A DNA stretch of 64,000 nt from Symbiodinium natans (GCA_905221605.1 CAJNDS010002307.1:434130-498129), one strand, 5' to 3'. Shown: positions 11,385-22,894, counted from the first letter of the stretch. Numbers and translations are program-made. Notes: a model not told the origin generated them from the sequence alone.

Positions 11385-11728
11385 CTCTTCGACGTAGGCG
11401 ACGCAGGCTTTGGAGTTTAGGGTTGAGGGTTGAGGGTTGAGGGTCGAGGGTTTAGGGTTTAGGGTTTAGGGTTTAGGGTTTAGGGTTTAGGGTTTAGGGT
11501 TTAGGGTTTAGGGTTTAGGGTTTGGTGCTTCGAAGGGCGTGCGGGCTTTAATGTTTTAAGGTTTAGGATGCAAGAGGGGAGGGCATATATCTTGCAGGGG
11601 CGAATTCAAGAACTTGGCCGTAGGGCTTGAGGGTTCCATGCTAAAGGTTAGGGGTTTTTGGGGTTTAGGGTTTAGGGTTTAGGGTTTGGGGTTTAGGGTT
11701 TAGGGTTTAGGGTTTGGGGCTCAATGTT

Positions 11729-12005
11729 GCACCCTCTTTACTGTGTGACCCCCCCCCCCCTCCCGAACCCCGAACAGTCGAGGCTGGGTTCTGCCCAGTT
11801 TAGACGGCCCCGGGGATTTGAATGGGGAGGAGTTTAGATAAGTTTAAATGGGGCAGCGATGCCCGGCAGTCTTTTATAAAAGCGCGCCACGTGGAATTGT
11901 CTTACGGCGCCCGGACGATTTGACTTTAAACAAGGACCCACAAACAGTCAGGGCGTCCTGAATAATTCAGCCAATTTTTATGGAGGAGGCCCCCCACTAA
12001 ACCAG
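11729..12005. mobile_element. Family F inverted-repeat element, copy 1
   Basis: Its sequence from GCACCCTCTTTA to about 12005 is the reverse complement, with divergence, of 18554-18832. A conserved inner block contains cgcgccacgtggaattgtct and cggcgcccggacg. Both ends carry the GCAC(C)TCTTTA type of inverted repeat. Confidence 0.7.
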
Positions 12006-12311
12006 GTCCAACATTACAGCAGGGCATAATCTTTAGAAGGCTTGTTGAAGTTCAGGGCTTTCGGGACTAGTGCAGCAGGTCATGACCCCCTGAAATTTGA
12101 GCTACAGCCCCCCCCCCCCCCCCGCCCTCATCCATGAACCCTCTACCCCGCGAAACCGTAGGTAATTTGAAATTCGGGGTTTGCGTTAGCAGCTTGCACT
12201 TTTGTGCTATGAGGCTCCTGGGCTTTCGGGTTTTAGTGCTTAGGGCGTAAGGTTCGACATGTAGGGATGCCTAAACTCTAAACCCTAAACCTAGGTGACG
12301 GGCTTTGGAGT

Positions 12312-12370
12312 TGAGGGTACTGAGGCACATGGTCTTCCAAATTGTTGCCTCGGAAGGCAAAGGTTTCAGC
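12312..12370 (-). CDS. Exon-like segment, gene unassigned
   Basis: Minus-strand reading A-E-T-F-A-F-R-G-N-N-L-E-D-H-V-P-Q-Y-P-Q lies between a telomere-type array and a Family C remnant, as the AlkB exons do. It could be an upstream exon of the AlkB-like gene. No family motif is recognised. Confidence 0.3.
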
Positions 12371-12394
12371 CACTGTTTTTTTTGAGAGTTATAA

Positions 12395-12415
12395 GAACCA
12401 TGAGCCTCCAAGTAG
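12395..12415. mobile_element. Family C remnant (one end)
   Basis: gaaccatgagcctccaagta matches the terminal repeat of Family C; no partner end is nearby. Confidence 0.45.
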
Positions 12416-12567
12416 GTACCCTAAAGCCTAAACCCTAAACCCAAAACCCTAAACCCTCTGCCATAAACCCTCATCTCTCTTCCGGTGGGTGTTTAGGGAA
12501 TGCACCCATTTGATCGCCCTGAAATTGATTTAGGACGGCCATGGGCAAGCCAGTGCCCATCCTCAGT

Positions 12568-12587
12568 CCCCCCCCCCCCCGCCCCCG

Positions 12588-12620
<33 letters not shown>
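12568..12620. repeat. Poly-C tract
   Basis: About 50 nt of C with two G interruptions. Length is unreliable in any assembly. Confidence 0.8.
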
Positions 12621-12621
<1 letters not shown>

Positions 12622-13007
12622 CTAGGCCCTAGGCGAAGAGAAATGTAGCCAGAGGCTCTCTGCCAAAACCCTAAACCCTAAACCCTAAACCCTAAACCCT
12701 AAACCCTAAACCCTAAACCCTAAACCCTAAACCCTAAACCCTAAACCCTAAACCCTAAGGAGGTTTGGACGATTTTGGGGGTTTCGGGTCTGGGTAGCAG
12801 GTAGTGCACGGAAGAAGCACCCCGGCTCCGCAAGTTCGATGATCAAACGGGTGTAGGGTTTAGGGTTTAGGGTTTAGGGTTTGGGGTTTGGGGTTTGGGG
12901 TTTGGGGTTTGGGGTTTAGGGTTTAGGGTTTAAGGTGACTAGTCTTGGGCTTTGTGGATTTCAGGCTTTTGTGCCGGAGAATGGTTCCCGAACCAATCGG
13001 TGCTTTC

Positions 13008-13076
13008 GGCCAGCCTCGCTTCGTCATCCAGGCCTCGTGAACGAGGGCATTTTCGCCCCAAAGCCCTACATTCCAG
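13008..13076 (-). CDS. Exon-like segment, gene unassigned
   Basis: The minus strand is open: K-C-P-R-S-R-G-L-D-D-E-A-R-L-A-E-S-T-D-W, preceded by an array-free spacer. It might be an upstream exon of the AlkB-like gene. No family is recognised. Confidence 0.25.
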
Positions 13077-13387
13077 TTTAGGGCTTAGGCTTTAGGGATT
13101 AGGGCTTAGGGCTTAGCAAAGGGCCCTTCGTATGTGCCTCTGAGACGCGACGGCCCCCTAAAACCTAAGCCCAAAACCCTAGGGTTTAGTAAACCCTAAA
13201 CCCTAAACCCCCTAAACCCTAAAACCTGAACTCTCAAGCCTAAACCCTAAACCATCCAGATGAACCCACACATTCAATGCAGCAAACATGTCAGATGCTG
13301 GCATACCAGCCATCCCTACTCTGCACAAGCGGGAGGAAGGCGACTTATACGCCTAAAGGGTTTCAGGTTTACAGCACATTCCCAATA

Positions 13388-13535
13388 TCACCCTAAACCC
13401 TAAACCCTAAACCCTAAACCCTAAACCCTAAACCCTAAACCCTAAACCCTAAACCCTAAACCCTAAACCCTAAACCCTAAACCCTAAACCCTAAACCCTA
13501 AACCCTAAACCCTAAACCCTAAACCCTAAACCTAA
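13388..13535 (-). repeat. Longest uninterrupted CCCTAAA array
   Basis: About 148 bp of perfect CCCTAAA units (TTTAGGG on minus), the longest pure run in the window. It lies immediately before a Family E element. Confidence 0.95.
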
Positions 13536-13560
13536 GGGACTAAAGGATGGACCCATTCTT

Positions 13561-13670
13561 AGGGACCTTAGGGGTAATTTAGGGGTTGCTTTGGGGCTAC
13601 CTGGGCATATAGGGACTATATAAGGTATGTATAGGGTTATACAGGGGAATAGGGGTCCCTCCTTATACCC
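13561..13670. mobile_element. Family E inverted-repeat element, copy 1
   Basis: AGGGACC at the left and GGTCCCT at the right enclose a core with 'agggactatataaggtatgt'. Homologous copies lie at 35968, 43427 and 59061. Confidence 0.65.
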
Positions 13671-14024
13671 TTAAAAAGAATTGCTGGAACATCACGATCC
13701 CCATACCCCAAGAGGGTTGCAAAAGGGAATCCCAGCACTAGCCGTTCTTAAACCATGTCCAAACTATATGGAGTTTACTATAGGGTTTCGGGATTAACTA
13801 CCCACCGCCCGTGCGCCAAGTTGGGGTTTAAGTGCTTCGGCATGTCACACTGTGAGAACTGTCGGTCTTGGATGGTGTCATGTGTAACTCTACACCCTAA
13901 ACCCTACCTTACACCCCCCTCCCCCCCACCGAAAACGCAAACTCTACACAGATGATTGCTTAAGGCTTTGTTTTGGGTCGAAGGGGAAAGGGTTGATGAG
14001 GGCTCAGGGTTGAGAGTTTAGGGG

Positions 14025-15168
14025 TTAGGGTCCAGGGTTTAAGGTTGCGAGTTGGGAGCTGAGAGGTGTGGGGCTCGGGGTTGATTCGGGTTGATGAAGG
14101 CTTCGTTTGATGGTATAGGCTTTGGGGGTGGACGGTATCATCATCTCGTAGCAGAACCGCCTCCTGACTCGCAACTTACTGCAAACGCAGCATGGTTTTC
14201 TCTGCAAGGTGTAAGCATGCTGAGCACACAGAACAGCAATGGGAACCACCACGGCTGCAAGGGACAGTGTCCAGATTCCAAAGGTCTTTGTCTGATCAGC
14301 TTCGGGTTCATGAACTCCCGTGTTGTCCTGCAAAAGGTGGACAGCCGCTGCACAGTTGCACTCTAGGGCTGCTTTCAGGGGCGTGTTGCTAGAGCCATCA
14401 AACTTGTCCCTGTCTGCCTTTGCTTCTAGCAGGAGGCGGACGATGTCTTTCGAAATGCTCTGGCGAGAAGCGATATGCAAAGGGGTTTCGCCGTCCTTGG
14501 TGGCTTTATCTTTGTCTGCCTTTGCTTCGAGGAGGGCGCGGACATTCTCTGTTCTGTCGAAACGACAAGCCATGTGCAACGGGGTCTCGCCGTTTGAATG
14601 TACACTGTCCTTGTCCACCCCTGCCTCAAGCAACAAGTCGACAATTTCCGGATCACTTGCAAATGCTGCCAAATGCAGCAACGACTGGCCATAAGCTGAC
14701 ACCTCATTCGCATCAGCAGCCGCCGCCAGCAACAAATGGACCATTTGCGAGTGATTGTTTAAGCAAGCCGTCGACAAAGGAGTTTCGCCACTGCTGTCTG
14801 CCTTGTCCTTGTTGCAACCAGCCTCTAGCAAGGCACAAACAATACTGTAGTGGGATTTGCGCACAGCCCTGAACAAAGGGGTTTCCCCCTGCTCGTTTTC
14901 TAGGTTCGGGTCAGCCCTCGCGTCGAGCAACGCACGGACAACGCTCAAATGGCCACGAAGTGCTGCGCGATGCAACGGGGTCGAGCCTGTAGTGCCGACT
15001 TGCTTGTCGAATTCTGCACCAGCTGCAAGCAGTAGGCGAACAATGGTTGCATGGCCGTTTTTGGCGGCAACGTGCAAAGGACATCCATTGTTGCTGTCTG
15101 CCCGGCGCTCGAGGAGCAGGCTGATCACTTCAACATGACCACACATGGAAGCAAACACCAAGGGGCTC
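14025..15168 (-). CDS. Ankyrin-repeat protein, exon 2
   Basis: About 380 codons with at least eight consecutive ankyrin repeats; G-x-T-P-L-H and LLLEAxADxD recur every 33 residues. A hydrophobic segment follows (W-T-L-S-L-A-A-V-V-V-P-I-A-V-L-C), so the protein may be anchored in a membrane by its C-terminus. Ankyrin repeats mediate protein binding; the partner is unknown. Reading starts at G15168 after the acceptor cccag|G, completing an Arg codon begun in exon 1. The open frame ends at 14025, and its last 20 or so codons run into telomere-like sequence. The ORF can be read from TTG at 15161, but that codon is internal to the repeat. Confidence 0.9.
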
Positions 15169-15283
15169 CTGGGCTGACCCCAAAAAAAAACCTCTGAAAA
15201 AGGGTTAGGGGTTAGGGTTCCTGAACATGATCCTCTTAAACCCCAAGAAGGGAAATATAAAATATACCCAAGGCCTACCTAGC
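15169..15283 (-). mobile_element. Family D introner-like element = ankyrin intron
   Basis: A 115-bp intron with GC donor (AG|GC) and AG acceptor. Removing it keeps the ankyrin repeat in frame and at normal repeat length. Its sequence is homologous to 30329-30424 and 45761-45847: the shared core reads tgaatatgatcctcttaaac on plus, followed by a gggaaatatgaaatgtcc-like part. Ends form an imperfect inverted repeat (ctaggtaggccttgg at the donor side, cctgggctgacccc at the acceptor side). It also contains three GGGTTAG-like units. Confidence 0.8.
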
Positions 15284-15732
15284 CTCATCATGTCAGGATC
15301 AGCGTTGGCTTCCAGCAAGAGGCGGGCAACTTCCAAGTGGCCACCGAACGAAGCTTTCACAAGAGGCGATGGATTACCCAAGTCTGGATTCTGAGGTCTG
15401 CCTAGTATGTGCTCGACCTCCGCGACTTCGTTGTCTCCTGCTGCTGCAACAAGTTCTGCCACTTGCGCGTCTGAGGCTGAAGAGAAGGTCAGCTGCACCA
15501 ATTCTAGATCTGCTTGTCCCTCGAGCAGAGTGCCATCATCCAACTCGATGCCGTTCTGAAGCAGCCGCAGCCTGAATCTGGAGAGCCTGCGCACATCACC
15601 AACGAGCTGTTTCAAATAACGTACTGGATGTTCTTCTAGCTTTGTCATCTCCGCAAATTGCGCCATCGGCATGGAGACCACCTCATCACCAGAAATCACA
15701 CGAACACTCAACATCCCGCCCAACACCGCCAT
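15284..15732 (-). CDS. Ankyrin-repeat protein, exon 1 (ubiquitin-like N-terminus)
   Basis: ATG at 15732-15730. Residues 8-85 look ubiquitin-like (L-S-V-R-V-I-S-G-D-E-V ... L-V-G-D-V-R-R-L ... L-E-L-V-Q-L-T-F). The first ankyrin repeats follow (S-P-L-V-K-A-S-F-G-G-H-L-E-V-A-R-L-L-L-E). A ubiquitin-like front joined to ankyrin repeats is common among dinoflagellate proteins; function unknown. The exon ends ...ATGATGAG| at a GC donor. A pyrimidine-rich stretch and AG lie 14 bp upstream of the ATG. Confidence 0.88.
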
Positions 15733-15775
15733 GATAAACCCTCAGCTACACAGCACAAAGCAAAAGGTGAAGTGA
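15733..15775 (-). promoter_or_regulatory. Possible spliced-leader acceptor of ankyrin gene
   Basis: On minus, caccttttgctttgtgctgt followed by gtag| (AG at 15747-15746) lies 14 nt before the ATG. Dinoflagellate nuclear mRNAs receive a trans-spliced leader at such pyrimidine-AG sites. This is inferred from position only. Confidence 0.4.
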
Positions 15776-15962
15776 TTGCCCAGGCCCGGCGGTGTATATC
15801 TTATTGCTGTAAGTTCACAAGTCATTCACGCTGCCGCACAACATGTACTCCATCCAACAACTTAAATGTGTTTCATGTTGCCTCATTCTATTGTATAACG
15901 AAGAAGAGCCCAAGCCCTGAATTCGTTTCAACGCTTGATGGGTTCTGTTAAATCATATAAAT

Positions 15963-16028
15963 AGATATATATATATATATATATACACACACATATATAC
16001 ATATACTTATATATATATATATATATGC
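15963..16028. repeat. AT/AC dinucleotide microsatellite
   Basis: (AT)n with short (AC)n, about 65 bp. Similar short AT runs occur at 17788, 20741, 27184, 43472 and 61177. Confidence 0.85.
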
Positions 16029-16314
16029 TGACCCCCCCCCCCCAGCTACCTACCCATTTTAGGCCTTTTTAACAAAGAAATAACAACGAAGGCCCAAAAG
16101 TCGCGTAGTTAATCACCAGGAAATGAAGGACAGTTATTGGGACACCCACCTCACAGGCCCCGATAAGCCAGCATTGGATTAATCTATATTTTGAATCTGA
16201 AGCGGAAAATGTTGTTTTTAGGTGTTTAGGTCTTTGGCTTTTCTAGGCAAATTGTGCGTTTAAAGGGCAAATAATGCTTTGTTGAGCAACTGTTTTGCTT
16301 TATACAATTGTGTT

Positions 16315-17420
16315 TGTGCTAGGCAAAGCATTAATCAAATACTATCTGAAAAATCCACTGAAATACCTTATGTTTACACATTCATGAAACATTTTTTATT
16401 GTATGCGAAATAAACGACGAGAGTCTTAAGTAAATAGCCCGTTCTAACTCAAGTGAGTACTACTAAAAATACCATACTCAACGAAAAAACGAAATAAACA
16501 CTAACGGCAAGAGAAGCGATTCTACTTACATAACAATGTAAAGACTTCTCAAGTACTAAATAGAGACCACTTATATACCTTCCTAGAAAAGTAGTTCGTA
16601 AAGCCATAGCACAAGAATACTGCTGTTTACATAAAAAGTATTTGTACTAGGCAAAGCATTAATCAAATACTATCTGAAAGGTCCACTAAAATATCTTATG
16701 TTTACATATTCAAGAAATATTTTGTATTTTGAAATGACCATTCTATGCGAATTTATCTACTAGAGTAATTATTCAGTAAATAGCCCAATCTGACTCGGAT
16801 GAATACTATTTGAAATACCATGCTCAACTAAAATATGAAAAAACGCACTAGTGGAAATAGAAGCGGTTCGACTTACATAACAATGAAAAGGACTCCTCAA
16901 GTACTAAATAGAGACCAATTATATACCTTCCGCTTCCTAGCAAAGTAATTAGTAAAGGCCATAGCACAAGAATACTCCTTTTTACATAAATAGCATTGGT
17001 ACTTAGCAAAGTAATAATCAAATTCTACCTGAAAAGTCAACTGAAATATCTTATGTTTACATATTCATGAAACATTTCTTTATATTTGAAATATTCAGTC
17101 TATGCGAATTTATCGACTAGAGTAATTCATTGTTAAGTAAATAGCCCAATTTGACTCAAGTGAATACTATTTAATGGACCATACTCAACCAAAATACGAA
17201 CTTACGGCAATAGAAGCGATTCTACTTACATATGAATGAAACAAAGATTTCTGAAGTATTTCATAAAGACCACTTATCTACTATGTCCGAAAGGCACAAT
17301 TTGCATACGCAAGCTCAAAAATGCACAATCTTCCTAGAAAAGTACTTAGTGCAGGCCATACACAAGCAAATTCGCAAATACAAAAACACACTTAAAATGC
17401 GTAGTTATTGCCTCGTAAAG
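16315..17420. repeat. Three tandem units of about 330-355 bp
   Basis: The start motif aggcaaagcattaatcaaat recurs at 16321 and 16649, and in degraded form at 17004. Each unit holds cttatgtttacata, catactcaac and gattctacttacata in the same order. AT-rich, with no coding sense. Confidence 0.8.
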
Positions 17421-17424
17421 GCGA

Positions 17425-17640
17425 ACCAAAAAAACCAAAATACCAAAACAAAAAAACCAAAATCAAAAAAAACAACACCAAAAAAACCAAAAACACCAAA
17501 AACAACAATTTTCCGGAACTCTTGGAGAAATCTCGTAGGGATTCCTGAGAGTTCCGGGAATTTTTTTTTGGTTTTGTTTTTTTTTGTTTTTGGTTTTGTT
17601 GTTTTTTGTGTTTTTTGGTTGTTGTATTTTTAGTTGTTTA
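17425..17640. repeat. Large imperfect hairpin with AC/GT arms
   Basis: About 90 bp of A/C-only sequence faces about 90 bp of T/G-only sequence around a core with perfect 10-bp arms CCGGAACTCT / AGAGTTCCGG and a 25-nt loop. It would form a long hairpin or cruciform. Confidence 0.75.
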
Positions 17641-18553
17641 ACTGTCCCGTGTATTCGGATTTTAGTTTATTTCAGTCTACGCCCTAGGAAATATGCTATA
17701 TTGCACCCCGAGTTTGCTTGCAGTGCAGCTGGGTGACTTGAGACAAGGCGACAAAGGGTAGGTCACTGGGGTGGGGGATGGGTACCATATATATATATAT
17801 ACATATATGAGCCCGGAACCTTTAGGGTTTATTTAGCATAGAGTTTTTCTTTTCGCTTTAAATACGGAATATAAACAATTTAGTATATAAGTGTATATTT
17901 ATACTTTTGTAGGAACCATAAGTTCTACTTGAGAGTCAACTTCGCCTTGTGTCTGTGGATACCATTACTGTTGATGCTTGTGTTTTAGACAAGTCGCACA
18001 TCTAACCTATTTATCCGTTTGGATGCAACAAAACGATCAACCCTCCACACCGGTGTTGCATATCTAAAATGCACTTGTTTTCTGCAGTTGCGGCTTGTTC
18101 ACTTATTAGTGTTTGTGATCTTTATAATGCTGATGCGATGGCAATAGTATGCTTACTGGTGTTCCTAGCATTGGAAGCACAACTAACATTATGAACATAA
18201 TAGACTTATGTGAGTAATATTGGAAATGTTCGCAATATAAGTACTAGTCCTAGCGCGAGCTGTCAATACAAGCAAAAAGCATGGCGTGTTGTGCGGAACA
18301 TTCGAAGTCGAGGATTACTTGTGCTAAGCATAAGTTTGACACATCTTATGCTCCCAATTTGACAGTTCGTGACTTCAATATCACCAAATAACATTGCAGT
18401 GTGTTGGCAGGATTGCTAATTAACACTAACATCACGACAATCCTAATCATCCTAATCTTGCTGGTAGTGCATATGTCTTTTGACAAGTCTACTACGAAAC
18501 TGCACTATCTGTCAGATTAGCCATATGACTAGTGCGAGTACTATTAATGTTCC
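17641..18553. other. AT-rich intergenic, nothing recognised
   Basis: No open frame of note and no strong repeat apart from a short AT run at 17788. Confidence 0.5.
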
Positions 18554-18832
18554 GCACTCTTTAGTAGGGGCCTCCTGAATAAAGTCAAAATGGCTGGGCT
18601 GTTCAGGACACTCCGACTGTTTGGGTTTGGGGGCGCGCGTTGGGATCCTGAATAAAGGCAAACCGTCCGGGCGCCGTAAGAAAATTCCACGTGGCGCGCC
18701 TTTATAAAGGATTGCTGGGCATCGCTGCCCTGTAAACTTATCCTACCTCCTCTCTAATAAATTCGTATATATCCCTGGACAGTGTAAACAGGAACAAGAA
18801 AGGGGGGGGGGGGGCAGGTCTAAAGAGGGTGC
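18554..18832. mobile_element. Family F inverted-repeat element, copy 2
   Basis: Begins GCACTCTTTAGTAGGGGCC and ends with the complement of GCACCCTCTTTAGACC. Reverse-complement homologue of 11729-12005. A G run interrupts it at 18802-18814. Confidence 0.7.
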
Positions 18833-19440
18833 AACATCAGTGTTGTGAGCAATGTTTTTTAGCCCACCACTGGGAAACTCAATAATGTCACTAACAATAG
18901 TACCATAGCGTCATTAGCCCCTGTGGCATGATTAGTCCGATAAGATTATAATATGAGATCATTTAGTAATATGATTAATGCGAGTAACATGAGTGCTAGC
19001 AAACCTAATACAATTTATGACACTAGTAAGCTTGGTAATGTTGTAAATGGAATTGCAATTTCTTGTACCATTTACTTTTAGTTATGCTATTGATCATGCT
19101 AGTAAGCTAATACGCCTACTACACCGAACATTGCTGAATATAATACTAGTATCACGCTACTGATATTAGTAGTATTGGGACCATTCCTATAAACATGAAG
19201 AAAGGTTTACTTCTTGAGGTGTATTTTAGCTGCAGGATGGTTTGCGGTTAGTACTCCAGTGACTCTTTGGGCATAGTTTGGTCTTGTGCGCTCTAGGGAC
19301 TTTACGAGGATACTCTACGGCTGCGCGCTTCAGCGATTCTGGAATACTCTAGCACAAGCCTTCCAGGGCTTTTCCGGTGATCCTTTCGGCTTATTTTGGA
19401 ATACTTTGGGTTTTGGTATTCTAGAGACTCTTTCGGGCAA
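18833..19440. other. Intergenic, degenerate repeats
   Basis: AGT/ACT-rich sequence, then two or three related copies containing ctctagggactttacgagga-like stretches (19260-19440). No gene. Confidence 0.4.
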
Positions 19441-19489
19441 CCGTGCAAACCAATGAGTGATTTAGAAACCAAGTAAACTCATATTTTTC

Positions 19490-19910
19490 TAGAAGTACGT
19501 GGTGCAGGGAACTTTGTGGCCCACGCCGCAGAGCGAAATAACTAGGCCACCGTATATTAAATCAGTATGTGGTGTGGAACCAGGTAAATTTACGAACACA
19601 TGGTGTAGGGAATGTTGTGGCATACGCCACATAGGGATAGTAGAAAAACTCAAGAAATCACTGGGAAACTGTATATGATATCAATGAGTGTTGCGAGAAC
19701 CAAGTACATATTTTTATACAAGCACATGGTGTAGGGAGCGTTGTGACCCACAATACGTAGGAACTGAATCACTGGGCAACCGTACATTAAATCAATAAGA
19801 ACTAAGTAGTTTTGCTTGTGCAAGCAAAGAAGTCACCAGGCAACGGTGTAAAGTAGTGAATCCACTTATACAAACACATGGTGTAGGCAGTTCTGTGGCC
19901 CACACACGCA
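19490..19910. repeat. Tandem repeat, four units of 100-150 bp
   Basis: The motif acacatggtgtagggaa, followed by ttgtgg-cc-ac, recurs near 19499, 19597, 19723 and 19876, with 'cactgggcaaccgtacatta'-like linkers. Short ORFs here are not credible genes. Confidence 0.7.
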
Positions 19911-20864
19911 TAACAATATCACCATGTTTACTATTCATATCAATAGCGTTCTTAGCAGTGCTGGCATTGCTCATGTTCATTATATTTTGTGTTAGCGCGA
20001 TCCGAAAGCAAGGCCCTTGCAAGGACGCTGTGACTTTTCCTCGATACCATACGAGTACTATGCTGATACTACACGAATACTTCACCGTTGCCAGACTAGG
20101 TACCAGCACCAAGACCAAGACCAATAATAGTACTAACACGAATGTTAAAACTACAAGAAACTCTATACTACACTACACTATACAAAATAGCCGGGACATA
20201 GCGGGGACTTTTGGGGTCTCTTTCGTTGCGTTTGTTTCATTCCTATCAAACGCTCGTATATGTATATTGTCAAAAAACTTTAAAGATGCACACGCCGAAT
20301 AATCCGACGTCCTATTTTATCTTGTCTTTTGGACTTGGCTTTCGCTTTGCTTTGTTTTCTTTGCGTGCTGCTTGCCTACATTTAAAATGCGGTTTGCTCA
20401 TGGATCCATGACACGAGCAAAAAATCCTACACTGCTATTCTGAAAACGATTTCGTGGTTTTGTGGTCATGATAACTGTTCACGTTGCTGCTCTTGCACGC
20501 TGCTTGCCTATGTCTTTTCGAACTTGTGTTCTTCATTTATCTATAACGCTTGGATCGATGAGGGGCGTTGGCAAGCTAAACAGCAAAAACACTCCGCCCG
20601 AGTTTCATTTCATGGGTTCACGTTGCAGCTTCAGACTTTTACCCATTCGTGCCAACCCACAGCCCGAAAACACCCAGCACCTAGCCCTCCAGCATTAAAC
20701 AAAACACATGAGCGAAATGGACCGAAAGGCTGCTCGTTCATATATATATATATATATATAATATTTTTACTTCCTATGTCTATATGTGCTCAATTACGTA
20801 AATTCATTGAGACAGTAGCGCACGTGCCTTTGCCATTTGACATTTTGGATAGGTTCTTACAACA
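19911..20864. other. Intergenic, no gene recognised
   Basis: Short ORFs on both strands are low-complexity. Two related segments containing cgtgctgcttgcctac or cacgctgcttgcctatg lie at 20368 and 20497. An AT run follows 'accgaaaggctgctcgttca' at 20722; a similar junction recurs at 27163. Confidence 0.45.
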
Positions 20865-22890
20865 AAACATTTGTGGACTCTGCTTGCGACTTGTCAATTG
20901 TTGATATATTCCGTAGCAAACTAACGGGGACACTGCTGGCGATCTGTGATTTTGGGACATCTTCTTTCAACAAAAAAACTACGGGGGACACTGCTTGCGA
21001 TTTGTGAATTCAGAAGAAAACTAAGGGGGGACACTGCTTGCGATTTGTGATTTTGGCATATACACTTTCAGGGTTAAACTTATTGGGGACACTGCTTTTG
21101 TGATTTTGGGACATCTTCTTGCAGCATAAAAACTAAGGGGGACACTGCTTGCGATTTATGAGTTTGGATAGTTCTTCATTCAGCAAAAAAACTATGGGGA
21201 ACACTGCTTGCGATTTGTGATTTTAGCACATACTCTTTCAGCAAGAAAACTGAGGGTGACACTGTTTGCGATTTAGGAGTTTGGATAGTTCTTCATTCAG
21301 CAAAAAACTATTGGGGACATCGCTTGCAGTTTGTGATTTTGGAATTCTTTCAACAAAATCTCATGGGGACGTATCCATTACATTCCGTAACAAACTAAGG
21401 GGGGCACTACTTGCGATTTGTGATTGTGGGACATCCTCTTCTTGCAGCAAAAACAAACTAAGGGGGACACTGCTTGCGATTTGTAACTTTGGAGAATACT
21501 CCTTCAACAAAAACTATATATGGGGGACACTGCTTGCGATTTGTGATTTTGTGACATCTTCTTTCAGGGGACACTGCTTGCCATTTGCGAGTTTGGCACA
21601 TACTCTTGTAGAAAAAACTAAGAGGGACACTGCTTGCGACTTGGGAATTTGGTACATAGGCTTAGCGGAAAAATATGGGGCACGCCGGGCACACTGCTTG
21701 CGTTTTGTGACTTGGGACCATTTTCCTTACAGCAAAAAAAAGGGTGACACTGCTTGCGATTTGTGAATTTGGGATATATTCTTTCAGCAAAAAGGACTAT
21801 GGGTGGACACTGCTTGGGATTTGTGATTTGGGGGCATCTTCTTGCAGCAACAAAAACTAAGCGGGGACCCTGCTTGCGATTTGTGATTTTGGGACATCTT
21901 CTTTCAGCGAAAACCAAGGGGGACACTGCTTGCGGTTTTTGATTTTGGGGCATCTTCTTGCAGCAGAAAAACTAGGGGGACACTGCTTGCGATTTAGGAG
22001 TTTGGATAGTTCTTCATTCAGCAAAAAACTATGGGGGACGCTGCTTGCGATTTGTGATTTTGGAATTCTATCAACAAATTCTCATGGGGACACTGCTTGC
22101 GATTGCTCAATTTCCATTCCGTAACAAACTAAGGGGGACACTGCTTGCGATTTGTGATTGTGGGACATCCTCTTCTTGCAGCAAAAGAAACTAAGGGGGA
22201 CACTGCTTGCGATATGTAACTTTGGAGAATACTCCTTCAACAAAAACTATGGGGGACACTGCTTGCGATTTGTGGTTTTGGGACATCTTTTCTCAGGGGA
22301 CACTGCTTGCCATGTGCGAGTTTGGCACTCTTGTAGAAAAAGCTACGGGGGACACTGCTTGCGATTTGGCAATTCGGTACATAATCTTACAGGAAAAACA
22401 TGGGGCACACTGCTTGCGATTTGTGACTTGGGAGCATATTCTTACAGCAAAAGAACTAAGGGTGACACTGCTTGCGATTTGTGAATTTTGGATATATTCT
22501 TTCAGCAAAAAGGACTATGGGTGGACACTGCTTGCGATTTGTGTTCTTGGTACACATTCTTTCAACAAAAAAACTACGGGGGACACTGCTTGCGACTTGC
22601 GATTTTGGCACATACTCTTGCAGAAACATCTAAGGGCGGACACTGCTTGTGATTGTGAACTTGGTACACAACCCTACAGCAAAAAAACTACGGGGAACAC
22701 TTCTTGCGATTTATGAATTTTGTAGATAATCTTACAGCAACATCTTACGGGGACCCTGCTTGCGATTTGTGATTTTGGATATTTGCGCGCAACAACAACG
22801 CATAGGGACACTGCTTGCGATTTATGAGTTCGGAGAAGGCTGTTTCGACAAAAACTACGGGGGACACTGCTTGCGATTTGTGACTTTAGT
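20865..22890. repeat. GACACTGCTTGCGATTTGTG tandem array, copy 2
   Basis: More than 30 units of the same 50-70-bp repeat as 1960-2645, over about 2 kb. Only its last 720 bp belong to the segmental duplication. ORFs of up to 169 codons here are repeat artefacts (recurrent D-T-A-C-D-L). Confidence 0.92.
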
Positions 22891-22894
22891 GCAT

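Larger units (their letters stand above)
4049..13540. repeat. Interstitial telomere-type array belt 1
   Basis: Dozens of TTTAGGG or CCCTAAA arrays, about 30-150 bp each, separated by 60-300 bp of non-repeat sequence. TTTAGGG on plus: for example 5385-5533, 6540-6613, 6890-7010, 8203-8344, 8440-8695, 9804-9930, 10096-10227, 10900-11065, 11416-11523, 12853-12932. CCCTAAA on plus: for example 4810-4930, 5212-5300, 6680-6750, 7585-7665, 7937-8030, 9665-9723, 12663-12760, 13388-13535. Both orientations alternate without order. The non-repeat spacers include the AlkB-like exons listed separately, so most arrays here lie in introns. Confidence 0.95.

Noticed and set aside
4049-13540. True chromosome end
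   Set aside because: Arrays are short, in both orientations and interrupted by exons, so they are interstitial.
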